Shown here: positions 51,504 to 60,988 of the stretch, piece after piece
How the letters are laid out: the number at the start of each line of letters is the position of its first letter
Numbering within the stretch: the stretch's first letter is position 1
From: Ancrocorticia sp047501485
GTDB lineage: Bacteria; Actinomycetota; Actinomycetes; Actinomycetales; Actinomycetaceae
Assembly: GCA_047501485.1 (NCBI GenBank)
Contig: JAZDRN010000001.1
Location: 992,001 to 1,056,000 of the forward strand
Direction: 5' to 3'
Length of the DNA stretch: 64,000 bases
Position numbers and translations under genes: made by a program
The notes under the pieces: model-generated
Database searches by the model: none
Told to the model about the DNA's origin: nothing
The model's input: only the letters and a program-made list of their open reading frames with translations

Positions 51504-52148
51504 CTACCGGTGCAGCCCTTTGATCGCGGCGACTACCTCTGTGAAGCGCGTTGCATCCAGGCGCGAACCCTCACGTCGTACTCGATCGGGATGAACGCAC
51601 AGCAGCCGATCGAGGCGGACCTCGGATGCCCGGCCTCGCGAATCCCATGATCCGGAGCCGATATCCTTCCAATGGTTACCGTTTCGGTCTCGACGGGTTC
51701 CCGACTGTACATGATCTTTGCTCGTGAGCTGGGCGAAGACGATGCGCCCCGAGTCCTCGGCCAGTACCAGCACCGGACGGTCCTTTCCCTGCGAGCGATC
51801 CTCCTCGTAGGGTACCCAGGTCCACACCACCTCTCCCGGATCCGGTTGGTCGTCCTGCCGCGGTGAATACTCGAAACGTGGTAGTCCGAGGGCCTCGACG
51901 TCGTAAACCATCGGAATGTCTCCCGGTCCCGGGAACTTGGAGCGGGAACGGGCGGTCAGAGTCGGTTCGGCTGGCACGCCGGACGCCTGACCGTGCTGGG
52001 AAGTCTCGGGTTTACCGGCGGAGCGGCCGTGACCGGGCACCGGTGAGCCACGGCGGGATCTCCGTTTGCCGTCGCCGTTTCGGGTGGGGCGAAGCAGGTC
52101 CCTTACGGCAGTCCCGGCTACCCGAGCCAATGAGTTCATGATTCCCAT
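51504..52148 (-). CDS. PemK/MazF-like protein with long N-terminal extension
   Basis: 214 residues. The last 110 hold the PemK/MazF fold: PGEVVWTWVPYEEDRSQGKDRPVLVLAED (about 104-132) and ASEVRLDRLLCVHPD. The first 100 residues are basic, Gly/Ser/Pro-rich and probably disordered. MazF-type toxins cut mRNA, but I find no antitoxin gene beside it. Its place between rpsT and an LCP gene and its long tail argue for a housekeeping or orphan role, as seen for such proteins near rpsT/lepA in actinobacteria. GAGG precedes ATG 52148. Confidence 0.75.
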   Translation of the reverse strand: MGIMNSLARVAGTAVRDLLRPTRNGDGKRRSRRGSPVPGHGRSAGKPETSQHGQASGVPAEPTLTARSRSKFPGPGDIPMVYDVEALGLPRFEYSPRQDDQPDPGEVVWTWVPYEEDRSQGKDRPVLVLAEDSGRIVFAQLTSKDHVQSGTRRDRNGNHWKDIGSGSWDSRGRASEVRLDRLLCVHPDRVRREGSRLDATRFTEVVAAIKGLHR

Positions 52149-52370
52149 GCCATACCTCGTCTTTCTGCGGTACCGCGCCGTATTGCAGCGCCACCCGAAC
52201 CACCCTATAGGACCACCGGTGCGCAGCCGCGGCGATCGGCTCGGCCCGTCCGGATACCGCCGCGTGTGATACGTAGCGAACCGCGGCGGATTAGCGATTA
52301 GGATGGGCCCAACATCAAGTTCGAAACGGCAGCCGCCTATCAGAGAACATGCCGAGTCAAAGGGAACACA

Positions 52371-53480
52371 ATGCCACAGGATGTGAATGCTTCAGCGGAT
52401 GATCGCGGCGCTTCGGACGATGAGCGGGTCTCCTCGGTCGGAGATTCTTTCGAAAACGGCGAGGAACAGAGCGCTGAGGACAATAAGGAGAGAAAGAAGC
52501 GCGGACCGCTGAAGATCGTTCTCATCGTCTTCGCCTCGCTGCTGGCTCTTCTGCTGATCGCCGCCGGCGTCGTCGCCCTTCTCGTCAATCATTCCTTCAA
52601 CTCGATGAAGACCATCGGCGACCCGTTCACGCAGCTCTCCAACAGGCCCACCCCGGCGGGAACCTCGACCGACGGGGATACTCCGGTGACCTTCTTGATC
52701 CTGGGGTCCGACTCGCGGATTTCGGCTGGCGATCCGACGCAGTGGGAGGCCGGCGCACAGCGCACGGACGCCCTGCTGCTGGTGCAGATCTCCGGAGACC
52801 GCGAGTCCATTGCTGTCATGTCGATTCCCCGCGACTCCTGGGTGGATATCCCCGGGGTGGGGGAGGCCAAGATCAACGCGGCGTTCTCATACGGCGGTCC
52901 CGCCTTGACCATCGAGACCGTGGAGCAACTGACCGGGGTGCACATCGATCACATCGCGATCGTGGACTTCACATCGTTCATCGCGCTGACGGACATCGTC
53001 GGCGGAGTCGACCTGACCACGACGGAAGGCACGAAACACTACAACGGCGAGGAGGCCCTCGCCTTCGTGCGCGAACGCTACAGCCTGCCCTCCGGTGATT
53101 TCGATCGCGTGCGGCGTCAGCAGGCCTGGGTCAAGGCCGTTCTGGGCGAGATCATGACGCCGGAGATCCTCTCCAGCCCGTCGAAGCTGATGGACATCTA
53201 CAACAGCCTCAAAGACCATATTTCGGTCGACGACGGGCTCGGGGTCACCGCGCTGCTGTCGTTGGGTTCTTCGCTGCGCGATATCGACTCGGACAACATC
53301 ATCATGATGACGGCCCCCTATTCGGGGACTGGCACGTCCCAGGACGGGCAGTCGATCGTCCTGCTCGATATGGAGACGTTGAACGAGGTGTCCAAGGCGT
53401 TCCAGAGCGACACGGTGGACAGCTGGGTCGAGATCAACTCTGACCGCGTCGAGACGCTGGGGTCGCGGCCTCTGCGCTAG
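52371..53480 (+). CDS. LytR-CpsA-Psr (LCP) family cell-wall ligase
   Basis: 369 residues. A charged cytoplasmic N-terminus (1-45) leads to one membrane helix (about 47-70). The extracellular LCP domain (about 105-250) has FLILGSDSR, RTDALLLVQISGDR (Arg/Asp catalytic region, about 125), AVMSIPRDSWVDIPG, INAAFSYGGPALTIETVEQLTG and EALAFVRERYSLPSGDFDRVRRQQ. LCP enzymes link glycopolymers to peptidoglycan. Its stop overlaps the stop of the convergent PH-domain gene (53477-53480). Confidence 0.93.
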   Translation: MPQDVNASADDRGASDDERVSSVGDSFENGEEQSAEDNKERKKRGPLKIVLIVFASLLALLLIAAGVVALLVNHSFNSMKTIGDPFTQLSNRPTPAGTSTDGDTPVTFLILGSDSRISAGDPTQWEAGAQRTDALLLVQISGDRESIAVMSIPRDSWVDIPGVGEAKINAAFSYGGPALTIETVEQLTGVHIDHIAIVDFTSFIALTDIVGGVDLTTTEGTKHYNGEEALAFVRERYSLPSGDFDRVRRQQAWVKAVLGEIMTPEILSSPSKLMDIYNSLKDHISVDDGLGVTALLSLGSSLRDIDSDNIIMMTAPYSGTGTSQDGQSIVLLDMETLNEVSKAFQSDTVDSWVEINSDRVETLGSRPLR

Positions 53481-54301
53481 AAGCGCTCAGTGCCCCGATC
53501 CTCCTCATTTCTCGGGGAATCGTCCTCGATGCTCAGCGGGAAATCCGGGTCGTCCTGTCCCGCGGGATAGGATTCCCGCTCGTAGATCTCGGACTGGGAA
53601 GCCGATTCGGGTGCATGCTGCACGCGCGGCTGCTGCGCCGCAGGACGGTGGGACGTTTCGTCCACGCGACGAGGAGTCTCCCCCCGGGGTTCCGGCTGCG
53701 GGGAGGGCTGCTGTGCGTAGGGCGTGGTGGGCACGGCGCCACCGGAGGGCCTGCCTGGCTCGGCCGGGGCGGCGGGGACCTGCCCCTGAGAATCGCCCTG
53801 ATAGGCATCCTGCTGGGCGAGGTCGGAATGAAAGAGCAGATCTGTGAGCATCACATGGACCTTCTCCACCTTCGGGATGTCGTGCAGATAGAGCGGCTCG
53901 GAAGCCGAGGTCTGCAACACGAGCGTCCCGCAGCCGAACATGCGGTCGAGAAGACTGTGCTCGTAGGACACGTTCGAGATCCGGGTGAGCGGGATGTCGT
54001 GTCCGGTCTTGGTGAAAACGCCGGTCCGGGTGATGAGGCGGCGGTTGGTGACGGTGTAAGTCGAGGTCAGCCAGTTCATCCATGGCCATACGAGGAATAT
54101 GAGCAGTAGCGTGATTGCGACCGCGAGGATCACCCATCCGCTGGTGGGACGCCACGAAAGGGGAAGGTAGACGTATGCGAGCACCGCGGCCACGATGACG
54201 AGCACCGTGAACACGAACCTGGGGATCAATTCCTTGATGTGCGTGCGCATATGGAGGATGACGTGTTCGTTCTTGCCGAGGAGCTTAGGGGAGAACTTCA
54301 T
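53477..54301 (-). CDS. PH-domain (bPH2) membrane protein
   Basis: 274 residues. Two membrane helices (about 30-47 and 53-75) are followed by the bPH2 domain (about 75-150): STYTVTNRRLITRTGVFTKTGHDIPLTRISNVSYEHSLLDRMFGCGTL region. The C-terminal 120 residues are hydrophilic, Pro/Gln/Glu-rich. The family is common in actinobacteria, and its role is unknown. The 4-bp stop overlap with the LCP gene leaves no room for a terminator. Confidence 0.85.
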   Translation of the reverse strand: MKFSPKLLGKNEHVILHMRTHIKELIPRFVFTVLVIVAAVLAYVYLPLSWRPTSGWVILAVAITLLLIFLVWPWMNWLTSTYTVTNRRLITRTGVFTKTGHDIPLTRISNVSYEHSLLDRMFGCGTLVLQTSASEPLYLHDIPKVEKVHVMLTDLLFHSDLAQQDAYQGDSQGQVPAAPAEPGRPSGGAVPTTPYAQQPSPQPEPRGETPRRVDETSHRPAAQQPRVQHAPESASQSEIYERESYPAGQDDPDFPLSIEDDSPRNEEDRGTERF

Positions 54302-54401
54302 GGCGCAATGGTGTCATATTCGGGGCCGTCAGGGCAGCCTGATCGGCCTATGAACTTCTCCAAGATCCGTTTCGCCCCTGGCGCGAAGTCCCGCCGGCGT
54401 C

Positions 54402-55094
54402 CTAGAGCAGCGAGAAGAATGCCACGAAGATGAAGAAGGTGGCGGCGGGGATGGCGATGGCCGCCAGGATGGCCGAAACGATGGTCACCCGGAGATCGTC
54501 CTTGAGGTAGGGGGCGTTCACGGTGCCGCCCGCTGCGGCGATCGCCGCGCGTTGGGCGGCCTCAACCCGCGGCATCCAGGTGTCGCGGGGCTGCGTGGCC
54601 TCGAGCATCGCGTCGTGCTGGCGTTGGGCCGCGTCATCGGAGGCGACATCCCGTGTGTCGGACCTCCCCGTCGAACCGGGGCGGGGGCCCGTATCTCCCC
54701 TCGAAGAGCCCGAGGGGTTCCCCTCCTCGTCGATGACGAGCAGATCCTGAGAATCCGCGGGAGTCTGACCCTCATACATGGCCGAGTAATCGACGCCCTG
54801 ATCCTTGGCCTCGCCGTCGACGGTATTGACGACGTCGTCCATCCACTGGCCCACGCTGGACTCCAGTCGATGGCGTCTCCAGGCGAAGAAAAGCGAGGCG
54901 ACGAGCCCGCAGATGCCTACGGCCAGAGGAAGCCAGCTGAAGAAGCCCGAGGAGGATCGCACGACCATCCAGCCCAGCCCGGTGGCGATGACGCTGACCA
55001 GTGCGGCCGTGCGAGCCAGGAGCTTGCCGGGCAGGCGAGTGAGTTGTTCAACGATGGGAAGGAAATCCTTGAGAGCACCGTAGGCGGGGAACAT
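54402..55094 (-). CDS. Conserved actinobacterial membrane protein, unknown function
   Basis: 230 residues from ATG 55094; the open frame continues upstream into lepA but that part is its shadow. Helices at about 30-47 and 50-68, a long acidic loop rich in Asp/Gly/Ser (about 85-170), and a C-terminal helix (about 208-228). It neighbours lepA in divergent orientation. No known domain is recognised. Confidence 0.65.
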   Translation of the reverse strand: MFPAYGALKDFLPIVEQLTRLPGKLLARTAALVSVIATGLGWMVVRSSSGFFSWLPLAVGICGLVASLFFAWRRHRLESSVGQWMDDVVNTVDGEAKDQGVDYSAMYEGQTPADSQDLLVIDEEGNPSGSSRGDTGPRPGSTGRSDTRDVASDDAAQRQHDAMLEATQPRDTWMPRVEAAQRAAIAAAGGTVNAPYLKDDLRVTIVSAILAAIAIPAATFFIFVAFFSLL

Positions 55095-55325
55095 GGACCT
55101 ATTGTCGCATTCCCGCTCAAACATGGCAGGCGAACCATTCTCAGGGCGAACAGGGTCATGCGTTGCCCGGCCCAAGGAGCCAGCAGCACCGCTTGCCAGT
55201 CTCGGCCCCTTCGGCCGGGATGAGGCAGAGGACATGAACGAACGCAGCCAACCCCACATCGTCGCCGATTCCTGCTGAGGCATTTGCCCACTAGAATGGG
55301 CGAGACTATTCATCGAAGGAGCACT

Positions 55326-57179
55326 GTGCCCGTCACTACCCCCGCCGAACAGAATTCTATTCGGCCCGCCGCCACGAAGCCGGAGCTTATCCGCAATTTC
55401 TGCATCATCGCCCATATCGACCACGGCAAGTCGACCCTGGCCGACAGAATGCTGCAGCTGACTGGAATTGTGGACGAGAGACTGATGCGCAACCAGTACC
55501 TCGATCGGATGGACATCGAGCGCGAGCGCGGCATCACCATCAAGTCGCAGGCCGTCCGCCTCCCCTGGACCGTCGATGGGCAGGCATACGCCCTCAATAT
55601 GATCGACACCCCCGGGCACGTCGACTTCTCCTATGAGGTCAACCGCTCGCTCGCAGCCTGCGAAGGCGCCATTCTGCTGGTGGACGCCACCCAGGGCATC
55701 GAAGCCCAGACGCTGGCGAACCTCTACATGGCACTGGAGAACGATCTGGCGATCATCCCGGTGCTCAACAAGATCGACCTTCCTTCCGCCCAGCCGGAGA
55801 AGTACGCGGCGGAGGTCGCCTCGCTTCTCGGCATCGAACCGGAGGAGTGTATCGCCGTCTCGGGTAAGACGGGCGAGGGCGTGCCCGAGCTGCTCGATCG
55901 CATCGTGGGCGAGGTCCCCGGTCCGACGGGCGACCCGGACGGGCGCACTCGCGCCATGATCTTCGATTCCGTCTATGACATCTACCGTGGCGTCGTGACG
56001 TATGTGCGCGTCAAGGATGGCCGTCTCAAGCCGCGTGAGCGGATCGAGATGATGTCCACCGGTGCGGTGCACGAACTGCTTGAGATCGGCGTCATCTCAC
56101 CCGAGCCCGCGCCCACCCAGGGTCTTTCGGTAGGCGAGGTCGGCTATCTCATCACGGGAGTCAAGGATGTGCGCCAGTCGCGTGTGGGAGACACAGTAAC
56201 CTCCGCGGCGAAGCCGGCATCGCAGGCTCTCGAGGGATATGCGGACCCCAAGCCGATGGTGTTCTCGGGCATCTATCCCATCGACGGCTCGGACTACCCG
56301 GCATTGCGCGAGGCCCTCGACAAACTGAAGCTCAACGATGCGGCCCTGCAGTACGAACCGGAGAACTCCGTGGCTCTCGGTTTCGGTTTCCGCTGCGGCT
56401 TCCTCGGCCTGCTGCATCTGGAGATCATCCGCGAACGCATCGAGCGTGAGTTCGATATCGCCATCATTGCCACGGCTCCCTCCGTCATCTACCGCGTGGA
56501 GGCCGACGACGGCGAGGAAGTCATCGTCACCAACCCCTCGGAATTCCCCGAGGGCAAGGTGTCACGTATCTTCGAGCCCACGGTCAAGGCCACGATTCTG
56601 ACACCGTCGGATTTCGTGGGGACTCTCATGGAGCTGTGCCAGCAGCGACGCGGGAACTTGGAGGGCATGGACTATCTGTCCGAGGAGCGCGTGGAGCTGC
56701 ACTACGTCTTACCACTTGCGGAGATCGTCACCGACTTCTTCGATCAGATGAAAAGCCGCACAAAGGGCTACGCCTCGCTCGATTACGAGATCGAGGGGGA
56801 GCAGGAGGCAGACCTCGTCAAGGTCGATCTGCTGCTCAACCACGAGAAGGTGGACGCTTTCAGCTCCATCGTCCATCGCGAGAAGGCCTACAGCTACGGC
56901 TTGGAGATGACGAAGAAGCTCAAGGCTCTCATTCCCCGCCAACAGTTCGAGATCCCGGTCCAGGCCGCCATCGGCGCGCGGGTCATCGCCCGCGAGACCA
57001 TCAAGGCGATGCGAAAGGACGTTCTCGCCAAGTGCTATGGCGGCGACGTCTCGCGCAAGCGCAAGCTGCTGGAGAAGCAGAAGGAGGGCAAGAAGCGTAT
57101 GAAGACCATCGGCCGGGTCGACGTGCCTCAGGAGGCCTTCGTCGCCGCCCTCACCTCCGACCAGCCGGCGGGAAAGTGA
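55326..57179 (+). CDS. lepA: Elongation factor 4 (LepA)
   Basis: 617 residues from GTG 55326, chosen for AAGGAG 5 nt upstream. GTPase motifs: G1 AHIDHGKST (about 29-37), G2 region RGITIKSQ, G3 DTPGH (about 95), G4 NKID (about 150). The C-terminal LepA domain carries KRMKTIGRVDVPQEAFVAAL. It helps stalled or mistranslocating ribosomes. Its stop overlaps the GTG of the MOSC gene. Confidence 0.96.
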   Translation: MPVTTPAEQNSIRPAATKPELIRNFCIIAHIDHGKSTLADRMLQLTGIVDERLMRNQYLDRMDIERERGITIKSQAVRLPWTVDGQAYALNMIDTPGHVDFSYEVNRSLAACEGAILLVDATQGIEAQTLANLYMALENDLAIIPVLNKIDLPSAQPEKYAAEVASLLGIEPEECIAVSGKTGEGVPELLDRIVGEVPGPTGDPDGRTRAMIFDSVYDIYRGVVTYVRVKDGRLKPRERIEMMSTGAVHELLEIGVISPEPAPTQGLSVGEVGYLITGVKDVRQSRVGDTVTSAAKPASQALEGYADPKPMVFSGIYPIDGSDYPALREALDKLKLNDAALQYEPENSVALGFGFRCGFLGLLHLEIIRERIEREFDIAIIATAPSVIYRVEADDGEEVIVTNPSEFPEGKVSRIFEPTVKATILTPSDFVGTLMELCQQRRGNLEGMDYLSEERVELHYVLPLAEIVTDFFDQMKSRTKGYASLDYEIEGEQEADLVKVDLLLNHEKVDAFSSIVHREKAYSYGLEMTKKLKALIPRQQFEIPVQAAIGARVIARETIKAMRKDVLAKCYGGDVSRKRKLLEKQKEGKKRMKTIGRVDVPQEAFVAALTSDQPAGK

Positions 57180-57955
57180 TCGCGGCGCATTCGGTGTTCG
57201 ACGACGAGCTGGGACCGGTCCGTGACGGATTCCCGCGGGCATTGGGCGCGGGGGCGCACGTCGGTGAGGTGCTCGCCGTATGCGTAGTGCATCGATTGCA
57301 CCCTGACCCCGGCACGGTCGGGGTCACCGCTATCGACAAGCGTGCCGTCGAGGGACAGGTCAAGGTGACCAAGCTCAGCCTCTACGGGGACGTGCAGGCC
57401 GATCGCAAGCATCACGGCGGCGTCGACCAAGCGCTCTACGCCATCGCCCAGGAGGAGATGGAACACTGGGAGAGGGAGCTGGGGCGTCCGTTCGCCGCGG
57501 GCCAGTTCGGTGAGAACCTGCGGATAGCCGGACCTCTCGATGCCTTGGAGATCGGTGCGCGCGTTCGTGTGGGTGGCGTGCTCCTGGAGGCCACCGGTAC
57601 CCGCAACCCTTGCTCCACGTTCGCTCGCTGGGTGGGACACGCAGCCATGGTCAAGGAATTCTCCCGGCGCGAGAACGCCGGTGTGTACTTCAAGGTGGTC
57701 AAGACGGGGCGGATCGGGGCCGGGGACACGATGGAGGTCGTCTCCACTCCGGGCCACGGCGTCAGCTGTGCTCGCTGGTATCGGTACCAGAACCCTTCCG
57801 ATGCCCGCCGCCTGCTCCAAGCGCATGAGAGCGGGAACGTGAGTACCCGTGAGCCGGTGGGACCCGCGGCCGAGCAGGTGGCACTCGCGGAGTTCCAACT
57901 CTGCGAACGGATGTTGCGGCTCGCCACGACGGCTGCCTCTCGAACGACCGATTGA
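57176..57955 (+). CDS. MOSC-domain protein (YiiM-like)
   Basis: 259 residues from GTG 57176, which overlaps the lepA stop (GTGA). The MOSC core is DKRAVEGQVKVTKLSLYGDVQAD, then RKHHGGVDQALYAIAQEEM (about 80-100) and GTRNPCSTFARW with the conserved Cys (about 145). MOSC proteins handle molybdopterin-bound sulfur; YiiM-type members reduce N-hydroxylated compounds. Codon use is like its neighbours. Confidence 0.85.
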   Translation: MIAAHSVFDDELGPVRDGFPRALGAGAHVGEVLAVCVVHRLHPDPGTVGVTAIDKRAVEGQVKVTKLSLYGDVQADRKHHGGVDQALYAIAQEEMEHWERELGRPFAAGQFGENLRIAGPLDALEIGARVRVGGVLLEATGTRNPCSTFARWVGHAAMVKEFSRRENAGVYFKVVKTGRIGAGDTMEVVSTPGHGVSCARWYRYQNPSDARRLLQAHESGNVSTREPVGPAAEQVALAEFQLCERMLRLATTAASRTTD

Positions 57956-57977
57956 ACGAGACAAAGGACAATTCTTC

Positions 57978-58925
57978 GTGACAACCCCTCATCAGGCATC
58001 TCCCGTTTCGTCGCCCGGCGATGGGCAGGACGCTCGGAGAGATCACATCCCCTCGCGCATCAAATCCTTCAGCCGTCGCGGCGGGCGCATGGTGCGTCAG
58101 TATGAAGACCTCCTGGCCGAGCGCGGCGCGGAGTTCGTCATCGACCTTCCACCAGGCGGTACGCCGACGACGATCGCGCTGGACGCCGTCGTCGACCTGG
58201 CGGCGCAATTCGGACGCGAGGCGCCCCTCATCGTCGAAATCGGACCCGGCTCGGGAGAGCAATTGGTCTCCTACGCGAAAGCCCATCCGGAACACGACAT
58301 CCTCGCTATCGAGGCGTGGCACCCGGGAGTGGCCCGCTGCGTGGCCAACGTGGTACGCGCGGAGGTGAGCAATGTGCGCCTGATCGAAGGTGACTGCGCT
58401 CAGATCCTTCCCATCGTGTTCGGTCTTCGGAGCGCGGGGATCGACGTCCCGGACGAGATAGTCCACGCGGGAGCGGCCGTGGACCGCGAACATCCCAATG
58501 CCGCCAATCCTCGCGCCTCCATGATGTGGACCTTCTTCCCGGATCCGTGGCGTAAGGCCCGCCATCGCAAGCGGCGCCTCGTGAGCGAGCCGTTCGTCTC
58601 CGTTGCGGCGGGAGTCCTGGCGCCGGGTGGCCTATGGCGTCTGGCCACGGACTGGGACGACTACGCTTGGCAGATGCGCGATCAGATCGAGGCGAGCCCA
58701 TATTTCGTGAACGTCCATGCGGGTGAATTCCCTGATCCCAAAGATCTGGAACCGGAGCGCGGCGGATTCGCCCCGCGCTGGGATGAGCGGTTGATGACGC
58801 GATTCGAGCAACGGGGGCTGGACGCCGGACGGACCATCCACGATGTGCTGGCCCGCAGGGTTGATGCCTCCGGCGACGGACACGCGGACGGCGCCGCTGC
58901 GGCCGGGGAAGAAGCCGGCCGCTGA
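57978..58925 (+). CDS. trmB: tRNA (guanine-N7)-methyltransferase
   Basis: 315 residues from GTG 57978 (AAAGGACA upstream). The N-terminal RIKSFSRRGGRMVRQYE is typical of actinobacterial TrmB. SAM-binding motif I is IVEIGPGSGEQLV (about 79), and the catalytic-type FFPDPWRKARHRKRRLV (about 182-198) is diagnostic. It methylates G46 in the tRNA variable loop. TGA overlaps hemW ATG by one base (TGATG). Confidence 0.93.
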   Translation: MTTPHQASPVSSPGDGQDARRDHIPSRIKSFSRRGGRMVRQYEDLLAERGAEFVIDLPPGGTPTTIALDAVVDLAAQFGREAPLIVEIGPGSGEQLVSYAKAHPEHDILAIEAWHPGVARCVANVVRAEVSNVRLIEGDCAQILPIVFGLRSAGIDVPDEIVHAGAAVDREHPNAANPRASMMWTFFPDPWRKARHRKRRLVSEPFVSVAAGVLAPGGLWRLATDWDDYAWQMRDQIEASPYFVNVHAGEFPDPKDLEPERGGFAPRWDERLMTRFEQRGLDAGRTIHDVLARRVDASGDGHADGAAAAGEEAGR

Positions 58926-60142
58926 TGGCGGATCTACCTGAGGGCGAGCCGGCGCCGATCGATGGATCATTGCCCGATCCCGATGTGAGCGCGGGGCTGT
59001 CCGCCTACGTCCACATCCCTTTCTGCCAGGTGCGGTGCGGGTATTGCGATTTCAATACCTATACGAATGTGAACTTCGGCCCCGGAGCGGGCATCGCCGA
59101 CTTCCCGGACTCCCTGGCGAGAGAGATCGAACTGAGCGAGCGGGTGTTGGCCGGCATCGGCGACCAGGCGCAACTCCAGAGCGTGTTCTTCGGCGGTGGT
59201 ACGCCGACGATGCTTGACTCCTCCCAGCTGGTCTCCGTGCTCGGCCGCCTGAATTCCGCCTTCGGGCTGGTCGAGGGCAGCGAAGTGACCACCGAGGCCA
59301 ATCCGGAGACGGTCAGCCGGGAGTCCCTCGCGGAACTGGCGGCTGGAGGCTTCACCAGAGTGTCGTTCGGAATGCAGTCGGCGGTTCCCGAGGTATTGCG
59401 GATTCTGGACCGCCAGCATCGCCCAGCCCAAGTGCCTCGTGCCGTGGCCTGGGCGCGCGAGGTGGGACTCGACGTCTCGGTGGACCTGATATATGGAGCC
59501 CCCGGGGAGACAGATGAACAGTGGCTGGCCTCGCTCCAGGCCGCCATCGACATGGATCCCGATCATATTTCCGCCTATGCCCTTACCGTGGAACGCGGTA
59601 CGAAGATGGGTGCGCAAGTGCGCCGCGGCGAGCTCTCGCTCCCCGATCCCGATGTGCAGGCGGATCGTTATGAGATGGCGGCTCGACTCCTGGAGTCCGC
59701 CGGCTACCACTGGTACGAGATATCCAACTGGGCCAAACCGGGCCACGAATGCCGGCACAATCTCATGTACTGGCGCGGCGGCGATTGGTGGGGTTACGGG
59801 CCGGGTGCCCATTCTCACATCGGAGGAACCCGGTTCTGGAACGTGAAGCATCCGCTGGCCTATGCGCAACGACTGGGCACCGGCGCTGCAGACCCCATTG
59901 AGAGTCCGGCCGCGGGACGCGAGATCCTGACGGAGTCCGAGCGCGACGAGGAGGCGATCATGCTCGGAATCCGGCTTGCGGACGGCATTGACGTGCCTTC
60001 GCATGTGCGCCCGGAGAAGGTTGCCGGCTTCATTGCCGACGGTCTCGTCGAACCCGCACACGCCTTGCGAGGACGCCTGGTTCTGACCTTGAAAGGGCGT
60101 CTCCTCGCCGATGCCGTGACCCGTGAATTGTGGCGAGATTAG
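58925..60142 (+). CDS. hemW: Radical-SAM haem chaperone/oxidase HemW
   Basis: 405 residues. YVHIPFCQVRCGYCDFNTYT (about 28-47) carries the CxxxCxxC cluster motif, followed by FFGGGTPTML, VTTEANPETV and VSFGMQSA. The family lacks the extra CxxxCxC Cys of true HemN in the CGYCDF context, so HemW (haem-binding chaperone) is the better call. Gene order trmB-hemW-DUF3097-hrcA is conserved in actinobacteria, but here two genes intervene after hemW. Confidence 0.92.
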   Translation: MADLPEGEPAPIDGSLPDPDVSAGLSAYVHIPFCQVRCGYCDFNTYTNVNFGPGAGIADFPDSLAREIELSERVLAGIGDQAQLQSVFFGGGTPTMLDSSQLVSVLGRLNSAFGLVEGSEVTTEANPETVSRESLAELAAGGFTRVSFGMQSAVPEVLRILDRQHRPAQVPRAVAWAREVGLDVSVDLIYGAPGETDEQWLASLQAAIDMDPDHISAYALTVERGTKMGAQVRRGELSLPDPDVQADRYEMAARLLESAGYHWYEISNWAKPGHECRHNLMYWRGGDWWGYGPGAHSHIGGTRFWNVKHPLAYAQRLGTGAADPIESPAAGREILTESERDEEAIMLGIRLADGIDVPSHVRPEKVAGFIADGLVEPAHALRGRLVLTLKGRLLADAVTRELWRD

Positions 60143-60242
60143 CCCTCTCATCTGGGACTCTAGCTACGATGTGCATCTTTCCCATATAGCATAAGGGGTA
60201 CCCAACTTTCGTAGGAGGGACAGGGAAAATCTCAAACGTAGG

Positions 60243-60263
60243 ATACTGACAAAGTGTCAGTAT
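60243..60263. promoter_or_regulatory. Operator-like dyad upstream of the GntR gene
   Basis: ATACTGACA (60243-60251), AAG, TGTCAGTAT (60255-60263): perfect 9-bp arms ending 14 bp before the regulator ATG. A third copy of the half site ATACTGACA lies inside the gene at 60345-60353. This fits autoregulation by the GntR protein. Confidence 0.65.
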
Positions 60264-60277
60264 AGAACGAGGAGACA

Positions 60278-60988
60278 ATGCCAAGTACCCGGGTGACCGA
60301 TGCAACCAACTTGCTTCTCGAGTCAATTTTGGACGGAACCTTCGATACTGACAGTCCGCTTCCCGCCGAAGTGGACTTGGCTGCGTTCCTCAATGTCTCT
60401 CGGCCCACCATGCGCGAAGCCGTGAGGGATCTCGCGACCCGCGGTGTGCTCCGTGTTGTCCACGGCCGGGGAACCTTTATCCGTCCCGTCTCGGAGTGGA
60501 CCGATTTCGCCACGCTCACGCTTGCCATGACCAGGAGCTACTCCGAGCGCCAGCTGGGACTCCAGCTCTCAGAGGTTCGGTTGATCATCGAGGTGGGCGC
60601 CGCAGGTTTGGCGGCGTTGAAGCACTCCGAGGAGGAGCTCATCCAGATTCAAGAGCACCTGGACGCATTCGACATCGGATGCCAGCGCAACGACGTCGAG
60701 AAGATCGCCGAAGCGGACCGTGCCTTCCACAACATAATCCTGCGCGCCAGCGGCAATCCGTTTCTAGAGTCGCTCATGCAGCCTCTGCAGGATACCCTCG
60801 TCTACCCGCGTCGCCGCATGGGAATGAACGAGAGGATTCGTAACAGGGTACGGTCCCACCATTTCGCGATCAGGCGCGCCATCGCGTCGGGCAATGATCG
60901 GGCAGCCGAGGCTGCCATGCGGGCCCACTTGGAGCAGGCCCGCAACGACCTCGTCCTCGACCTGCCCGATACTCCTCCCAACCGCTGA
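60278..60988 (+). CDS. GntR-family regulator (FadR/FCD type)
   Basis: 236 residues. The winged helix is at about 20-70: LPAEVDLAAFLNVSRPTMREAVRDLATRGVLRVVHGRGTF region. The C-terminal FCD domain (about 95-220) has EVRLIIEVGAAGLAALK, EADRAFHNIILRASGNPFL and HHFAIRRAIASGNDRAAEAAMRAHL with metal-ligand type Asp and His. FCD regulators often control organic-acid catabolism. A dyad precedes it, and it converges with the cyclase gene. Confidence 0.9.
   Translation: MPSTRVTDATNLLLESILDGTFDTDSPLPAEVDLAAFLNVSRPTMREAVRDLATRGVLRVVHGRGTFIRPVSEWTDFATLTLAMTRSYSERQLGLQLSEVRLIIEVGAAGLAALKHSEEELIQIQEHLDAFDIGCQRNDVEKIAEADRAFHNIILRASGNPFLESLMQPLQDTLVYPRRRMGMNERIRNRVRSHHFAIRRAIASGNDRAAEAAMRAHLEQARNDLVLDLPDTPPNR

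Noticed and set aside
55095..56072. N-terminal extension of the membrane protein at 54402-55094
   Set aside because: It is antisense to lepA and has no coding character; ATG 55094 starts the hydrophobic protein.
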